Source: Streptomyces cyanogenus
GTDB lineage: Bacteria; Actinomycetota; Actinomycetes; Streptomycetales; Streptomycetaceae
Assembly: GCF_017526105.1 (NCBI RefSeq)
Contig: NZ_CP071839.1
Coordinates: 1,302,001 to 1,366,000, forward strand
Direction: 5' to 3'
DNA length: 64,000 nucleotides
The position numbers and the translations under genes were made by a program. A model generated the notes under the pieces. It worked only from the letters and a program-made list of their open reading frames with translations, did not search any database and was not told where the DNA came from. Within the stretch, counting starts at the first letter, position 1; every line of letters begins with the position of its first letter. Positions 59,560 to 64,000 of the stretch are shown here, in pieces.

Positions 59560-60894
59560 GTGCTGCGTGTCGCCGTCATCGGTTCCGGGCCGAGTGGGTG
59601 TTACACCGCCCAGAGTCTGATCCAGCTCGACCCCGAGGTCCGCGTGGACGTCCTGGACCGGCTGCCGTGCCCCTACGGCCTGGTCCGCTACGGCGTCGCA
59701 CCCGACCACGAGAAGATCAAGTCCCTGCAGGGCAGCCTGCGGACGGTCCTGGAGCACGAGCGGGTGCGGTTCCTCGGCGGAGTCCGGGTGGGCGGTCCCG
59801 GCGGCCTGCCCGTGCAGCACCTGCGCGGGCTCTACCACGCGGTGGTCTACTGCGTGGGCGCCGCCACCGACCGGCGGCTCGGAATCCCCGGCGAGGAGCT
59901 CCCGGGCAGCTGGTCCGCGACCGAGTTCGTGTCCTGGTACAGCGCCCATCCGGACGCGGCCGACGCGGGCTTCCTGCGCGGGGTGCGCACGGCGGTGGTC
60001 ATCGGGGTGGGCAATGTCGCGGTCGACGTGACCCGGATGCTGGTGCGGGGCGCGGCGGAGCTGCGTCCCACGGACATCCCGCAGGCCGCGCTGGACACGC
60101 TGGCGGCGAGCGGGCTCACCGAGGTGCACATGGTGGGCCGGCGCGGCCCTGCCCAGGCCCGCTTCACCACCAAGGAGCTGCGCGAGCTGGGCGCCCTGCC
60201 CGGCACCGAAGTGACCGTCGACGAGGCCGATCTGGCACTCGATCCGGCGGATCCCGGCGCCCTGCCGGCCGGACCGCGCCGCAATGTGGAGGTGCTGCGC
60301 GCCTGGGCGGCGCGGCCCGCCACGACCGCCACCCGGCGGATCCGGCTGCGGTTCTTCCTGCGCCCCGTGGAGCTGCTGGAGGACGGCGGCAGGGTGGGGG
60401 CCGTCCGCTTCGAACGGACGGCACCGGACGCGTCCGGCGGCGTGACCGGCACGGGCAGGTACGAGGACGTGCCCGCGCAGTTGGTGCTGCGCTCGGTGGG
60501 TTATCGCGGAGTGCCGCTGGAGGGGCTGCCCTTCGACCCGGCGAGCGGCACGATCCCGCACCAGGAGGGCCGCGTGCTGCGTGACGGCGTGCCCTCCCCC
60601 GGTGAGTACGTCGCCGGATGGATCAAGCGCGGCCCGACGGGGGTCATCGGCACCAACCGGCCGTGCGCCAAGGAGACGGTGACCACGCTGCTCGCGGACG
60701 CTCCCGCGCTCGGACGCGCGAAGGTGCCGGAGGATCCGGTCGCGGCCCTGCGGGCGGCCGGCATCCAACCCGTGCCCTGGGACGGCTGGCTGGCGATCGA
60801 GCGGGCCGAGGCCGAGCTGGGGGCGCGGCTGGGGCGGAGCGTGGTGAAGCTGGCCGACTGGGACGCACTGCTGGGCGCGGCCCGGGTGCCGTAA
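59560..60894 (+). CDS. fprA: FAD-dependent ferredoxin-NADP+ reductase (FprA/adrenodoxin-reductase-like)
   Basis: A 444-residue flavoprotein: FAD motif VIGSGPSGCYTAQSLIQ, CPYGLVRYGVAPDHEKIK, NADP motif VVIGVGNVAVDVTRMLV, VGRRGPAQARFT and YVAGWIKRGPTGVIGTNR. Transfers electrons between NADPH and ferredoxins, for example for P450s. GTG 59560 follows GAGGAG. Intact; length near the 456 residues of M. tuberculosis FprA. Confidence 0.92.
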   Translation: MLRVAVIGSGPSGCYTAQSLIQLDPEVRVDVLDRLPCPYGLVRYGVAPDHEKIKSLQGSLRTVLEHERVRFLGGVRVGGPGGLPVQHLRGLYHAVVYCVGAATDRRLGIPGEELPGSWSATEFVSWYSAHPDAADAGFLRGVRTAVVIGVGNVAVDVTRMLVRGAAELRPTDIPQAALDTLAASGLTEVHMVGRRGPAQARFTTKELRELGALPGTEVTVDEADLALDPADPGALPAGPRRNVEVLRAWAARPATTATRRIRLRFFLRPVELLEDGGRVGAVRFERTAPDASGGVTGTGRYEDVPAQLVLRSVGYRGVPLEGLPFDPASGTIPHQEGRVLRDGVPSPGEYVAGWIKRGPTGVIGTNRPCAKETVTTLLADAPALGRAKVPEDPVAALRAAGIQPVPWDGWLAIERAEAELGARLGRSVVKLADWDALLGAARVP

Positions 60895-60960
60895 CGCGCC
60901 GGGCGTTCCCGCCGCCGGACGGACCGGACACACGACGACAACCGTGCGGAACTGTGCAAG

Positions 60961-61440
60961 GCCGAGCCGCACTCCCCCGCCGAGGGGCTGCGCGCGGACG
61001 GCCTGGCGACCGTGCTGGGCGGGGTGTTCAACACCTTCCCGTACACGGCGTACGCGGAGAACGTGGGCCTGGTCGGCATGACCCGGGTGCGCAGCCGCGG
61101 CCGGCGGGATCCTGGTGCCGCTCGGTCTGCTGCCCGAGCCGGGCGCGGTGGTCGCGGCGATCCCGGCGCCCGTGCCGGGCGGGGCCGGTCTGGTGATGTG
61201 CGGGACGGTCGTGGCGAGCGGGCTGCGGACGCCGGCCCGGGTCGGCTTCGCGGACGACCACAACCTGACCGTGGTGGCGGTCCCGGTTGCGATCGGCATG
61301 CTGCCGGTGGGCGTGCCCACGGTGTACGAGAAGTTCCCGGACTGGCTCCGGACGGTGACGAACGGCGGGATCGGCGCGGGCTGCCTGTCCGCGATCGTCC
61401 TGAACCTGCTCTTCGACCACCTTCGGTCGAAGCGGGGTCC
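60961..61440 (+). pseudogene. C-terminal remnant of an NCS2 (xanthine/uric acid) permease gene
   Basis: Frame 1 gives GLRADGLATVLGGVFNTFPY and TAYAENVGLVGMTRV; after ~61100 frame 2 gives GILVPLGLLPEPGAVVAAIP, FADDHNLTVVAVPVAIGMLP and GIGAGCLSAIVLNLLFDHLR. These are in order the C-terminal ~160 residues of a UraA/uric-acid-type permease. The first ~60% is absent and a short deletion (~10-13 bp) breaks the frame. Confidence 0.75.
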
Positions 61441-61450
61441 GGCGGCCGGC

Positions 61451-61807
61451 TCAGCCTGGGGTGCCGATGCGGCCGGCCTGGCGGTCGGCGGCGGCGAGCA
61501 GGCTGTCGAGCAGGCCTGGGAAGAGGCCGTCCAGATCGTCCCGGCGCAGGCCGTTCATCTTGGCCGTGCCCCGGTAGACCTGCCGGATGACCCCGCTCTC
61601 GCGCAGCACCCGGAAGTGGTGCGTGGTGGTGGACTTGGTCACCGGCAGGTCGAACTGCGAGCAGGTCAGCTCCGCTTCCTTCGCGGCCAGTTCGCGCACG
61701 ATCTGCAGCCGCATCGGGTCGGACAGCGCGTGCAGCACGGCCTCCAGGCGGATCTCCTCCCGCTCCGGGTGCGGCAGCGCGCGGCCGGTGGTGGCGGTAT
61801 CGGTCAC
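61451..61807 (-). CDS. ArsR family transcriptional regulator
   Basis: A 118-residue ArsR/SmtB-type winged HTH: LHALSDPMRLQIVRELAAKE, CSQFDLPVTKSTTTHHFRVLR, ESGVIRQVYRGTAKMNGLRR. No full ArsR metal-binding CVC motif, so it may sense another signal. GTG 61807. Divergent from the OYE gene with two palindromes between. Confidence 0.88.
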   Translation of the reverse strand: MTDTATTGRALPHPEREEIRLEAVLHALSDPMRLQIVRELAAKEAELTCSQFDLPVTKSTTTHHFRVLRESGVIRQVYRGTAKMNGLRRDDLDGLFPGLLDSLLAAADRQAGRIGTPG

Positions 61808-61850
61808 GGCGGCTGCCCCCTCGTCACGGAACGCTTCGTCACCCGCATTG

Positions 61851-61890
61851 TACGAGAGGCATCGTAGTTTGACATCCCTCGTAGTACGAG
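61851..61890. promoter_or_regulatory. ArsR operators and OYE promoter
   Basis: TACGA-GAGGCA-TCGTA (61851-61866) and CTCGTA-G-TACGAG (61878-61890) share the TCGTA/TACGA half-site. A TTGACA -35 box at 61869-61874 lies between, with TACCGT (61894-61899) as a possible -10 for the OYE gene, so binding would block RNA polymerase. Confidence 0.68.
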
Positions 61891-61925
61891 GAGTACCGTA
61901 CGAAGCCACCAGCGGTCCGTGACGA

Positions 61926-63017
61926 ATGGAGTCCGACGTGAGTGCGCTCTTCGAGCCCATCACCCTGCGCGAAGTGACCATCCCGAACCGGGTGTGGATG
62001 CCCCCGATGTGCCAGTACTCGGCCGAACCGGAGGGCCCGCTCACCGGCGCCCCGCACGACTGGCACTTCGCGCACTACGCCGCACGGGCCACCGGCGGCA
62101 CCGGGCTGATCGTGGTGGAGGCCACCGCGGTCTCGCCCGAGGGCCGGATCTCCCCGTACGACCTCGGGCTGTGGAACGACACCCAGGTGGACGCCTTCCG
62201 CCGGATCACCCGCTTCCTCGCCGCGCACGGCACCGTACCGGCGGTCCAGCTCGCCCATGCCGGCCGCAAGGCGTCGACCGACCGGCCGTGGAAGGGCGGC
62301 GCGCCCGTCGGGCCGGAGGCGCACGGCTGGCAGCCGCTCGGCCCGAGCGCGCTGCCGTTCGACGAGGGCCACCCGGTGCCCACCGAGCTGACCGTCGAGC
62401 GGATCGGCGAGATCGTCGGCCAGTTCGCCGCCGCCGCGCGCCGGGCGCGCGCCGCGGGCTTCGAGATCGTCGAGATCCACGGTGCCCACGGCTATCTGAT
62501 CCACGAGTTCCTCTCCCCGCACTCCAACCACCGCACCGACGCCTACGGCGGCTCGTACGAGAACCGCGCCCGGTTCGCCCTCCAGGTCGTGGACGCCGTA
62601 CGGGAGGTGTGGCCGGCGGACAAGCCGGTGTTCTTCCGCGTCTCGGCCACCGACTGGCTCCAGGACGGCGGCTGGACCCCGGAGGACACCGTCCGCCTCG
62701 CCCACGACCTGCACGCCCACGGCGTCGACCTGCTCGACGTCTCGACCGGCGGCAACGCCCCCGGCGTGACCATCCCGGCCGAGCCGGGCTACCAGGTGCC
62801 GTTCGCAGCCCGGGTGAGGAGCGAGACCCCGCTGCCCGTCGCCGCCGTGGGCCTGATCACCGAGACCGGGCAAGCCCGGAAGATCCTGGCGAACGGGGAA
62901 GCCGACGCGGTGCTCCTCGGCCGCGAGCTGCTGCGCAACCCGTCCTGGGCCCGCCACGCCGCCCGTGAACTGGGCGCGGAGATCCGGGTGCCGGACCAGT
63001 ACCACCGCTCGCTCTGA
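61926..63017 (+). CDS. NADH:flavin oxidoreductase, Old Yellow Enzyme family (YqjM-like)
   Basis: A 363-residue OYE-family FMN enzyme: FEPITLREVTIPNRVWMPPM (substrate loop), CQYSAEPEG, PAVQLAHAGRKAS, EIHGAHGYLIHEFLSPHSN (His pair) and DAVLLGRELLRNP. Reduces activated C=C bonds with NAD(P)H. ATG 61926 or GTG 61938. Divergent ArsR is the probable regulator. Confidence 0.93.
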   Translation: MESDVSALFEPITLREVTIPNRVWMPPMCQYSAEPEGPLTGAPHDWHFAHYAARATGGTGLIVVEATAVSPEGRISPYDLGLWNDTQVDAFRRITRFLAAHGTVPAVQLAHAGRKASTDRPWKGGAPVGPEAHGWQPLGPSALPFDEGHPVPTELTVERIGEIVGQFAAAARRARAAGFEIVEIHGAHGYLIHEFLSPHSNHRTDAYGGSYENRARFALQVVDAVREVWPADKPVFFRVSATDWLQDGGWTPEDTVRLAHDLHAHGVDLLDVSTGGNAPGVTIPAEPGYQVPFAARVRSETPLPVAAVGLITETGQARKILANGEADAVLLGRELLRNPSWARHAARELGAEIRVPDQYHRSL

Positions 63018-63044
63018 GTCCGGCACCCACGGGCGGGGTGCCGG

Positions 63045-64000
63045 TCACGTCGGCAGCAGGCGGCTGACGGTTCGTTCCAGGCGGGGCAGGGTGCGCTGGC
63101 CCGCCAGGGCGAGCGCGATCGCGGCCACCACACCGGCCCAGGCGACCGGGCCGAGCGGGGTGCAGCCGAACGCGCGGCTGAGGCCCGGGGTCTGCACCAT
63201 GGCCACGAGGGCCAGCGCGGAGCCGAGCGAGGTGACCTGCACCAGCCGGCTGTCCCGCCGGTCGAGCAGGGTCTGCACGAGCTGGGTGCCGACCACGCCG
63301 CACAGCGCCATGGTGCTGGAGCGGCGGGCGGTGCCCGGCGTGAAGCGGCCGATCAGCCAGGCCGTGACCGCGCCCAGGCAGGTGGTCAGGGCCCGGTGCC
63401 GGATCTGCCGCAGCAGCGGGTCGCCCAGCACCACGGCCGCCTCCTCCACGTGTCCCAGGTCCGCCTCGCCCTCCTTCTCCGTCACGGCCACCGCCATCGA
63501 CGGGAACAGGTCGGTGAAGAGGTTCACCATGAGCATCTGCCGGGTGGACAGCGGCGCCCGCCCGGACAGCAGCGTGCCGAGGATGCCGAACCCGACCTCG
63601 CCCGCGTTGCCGCCGATCAGGATGGCGATCGCGTCGGCCACGCTGTGCCACAGCGCGCGGCCCTCACCGACCGCGTCGATCAGCACCGTCAGGTCGTCGT
63701 CGGTCAGCACGATGTCCGCGGCGTTGCGCGCGGCGGCCGAACCCCGCGCGTTGATGCCGACGCCGATGTCGGCGGCCCGGATCGCCGCGGCGTCGTTGGC
63801 GCCGTCACCGACCATGCCGACCACCCGGCCCGCGTCCCGCAGCGCCTCCACGACCTGGAGCTTCTGCTCGGGCGCCACCCGGGCCACCACGCCCGCGTCG
63901 CGCAGCATCCGGGCCCGGGCCGCGCGGTCGGCCGCGGCCAGCTCGTCGCCGGTGACCACCACGGTGTCCTCCGGCCAGCCCAGGTCGGCGGCGATCGACC
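63045..64000 (-). CDS. Cation-translocating P-type ATPase (C-terminal part)
   Basis: The N-terminal part lies beyond the window. About 318 residues: hinge motif MVGDGANDAAAIRAADIGVG, then six or so TM segments (ILIGGNAGEVGFGILGTLLS; MLMVNLFTDLFPSMAVAV; and others) to the stop at 63045. The P-type catalytic DKTG lies outside. The MVNLFTDLFP segment is like calcium/magnesium-type (P2) pumps in Actinobacteria; ion specificity is unknown. Confidence 0.9.
   Translation of the reverse strand, partial: SIAADLGWPEDTVVVTGDELAAADRAARARMLRDAGVVARVAPEQKLQVVEALRDAGRVVGMVGDGANDAAAIRAADIGVGINARGSAAARNAADIVLTDDDLTVLIDAVGEGRALWHSVADAIAILIGGNAGEVGFGILGTLLSGRAPLSTRQMLMVNLFTDLFPSMAVAVTEKEGEADLGHVEEAAVVLGDPLLRQIRHRALTTCLGAVTAWLIGRFTPGTARRSSTMALCGVVGTQLVQTLLDRRDSRLVQVTSLGSALALVAMVQTPGLSRAFGCTPLGPVAWAGVVAAIALALAGQRTLPRLERTVSRLLPT

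Noticed and set aside
1..64000. CRISPR array, tRNA/rRNA genes, complete IS element
   Set aside because: Scanned by eye; no regularly spaced identical repeats with unique spacers, no clover-leaf sequence with a GTTCGAATC-type T-loop, and no intact transposase gene were seen.

Overview
The window is high-GC actinobacterial chromosome, almost certainly Streptomyces. The codon positions are strongly GC3-biased, many starts are GTG or TTG, and translationally coupled ATGA/GTGA junctions are common. The content is typical of the genus: a conservon (cvn) G-protein operon, an F420-dependent (Ddn-like) oxidoreductase, DUF6421, DUF6986, DUF6332 and DUF5134 proteins, and many one-gene regulator/target pairs. 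I see no rRNA, tRNA, CRISPR array, intact insertion sequence or prophage.

Layout. 1-3.5 kb: conservon cvnA-B-C-D plus a P450, all on the minus strand. 3.7-6.7 kb: a Cds1-like PLP enzyme, a small hypothetical and an HATPase protein. 6.8-9.0 kb: an AT-richer pocket (RidA, an odd dienelactone hydrolase, a frameshifted gene) containing a 22-bp direct repeat. 9.1-12.7 kb: a TetR/cupin/DUF4865/phosphotriesterase operon, then a broken S66 peptidase. 12.7-18.6 kb: ROK regulator, rRNA-type methyltransferase, and a sugar-phosphate module (class II aldolase, SIS isomerase, divergent DeoR). 18.6-28.7 kb: small enzymes, PepC, a MarR/MFS pair, a LuxR-type two-component system, a TetR/F420-oxidoreductase pair and a geranylgeranyl reductase. 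28.8-37.2 kb: M20 dipeptidase, MBL hydrolase, kinase-Nudix fusion, small secreted peptide, GH27 alpha-galactosidase, and a divergent ROK kinase/LacI pair. 37.4-43.3 kb: DUF6986 protein, ETF alpha/beta, flavin reductase with an upstream cysteine-ended leader peptide, thioredoxin, acyltransferase. 43.4-46.8 kb: ECF sigma factor, membrane protein, lipoprotein, secreted zinc metalloprotease and a transglutaminase-like protein. 46.8-50.1 kb: DUF6421-SDR-threonine aldolase operon. 50.5-64 kb: housekeeping-type enzymes and membrane proteins, a MarR/FUSC pair (FUSC broken), TetR, FprA-like reductase, ArsR/OYE pair and part of a P-type ATPase.

Two themes stand out. First, gene decay: eight genes look broken or truncated (8.3-8.9, 9.7-10.1, 11.7-12.7, 19.2-19.5, 42.1-42.4, 52.2-53.0, 53.6-55.2 and 61.0-61.4 kb), several by multiple independent frameshifts, while their neighbours are intact. 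Second, regulation can be read directly from the DNA: most divergent regulator/target pairs carry a clear palindrome in the spacer (9106, 17641, 22371, 26930/26983, 36016, 38779, 58425, 61851/61878).

The best candidates for little-described biology are: the cysteine-ended leader peptide before the flavin reductase; the ECF-sigma/lipoprotein/metalloprotease cluster, whose membrane protein and lipoprotein appear to share an extracytoplasmic domain; the DUF6421-SDR-aldolase operon; and the conservon P450 that lacks the normally invariant ExxR motif. All function calls are from reading motifs; no database search was run.
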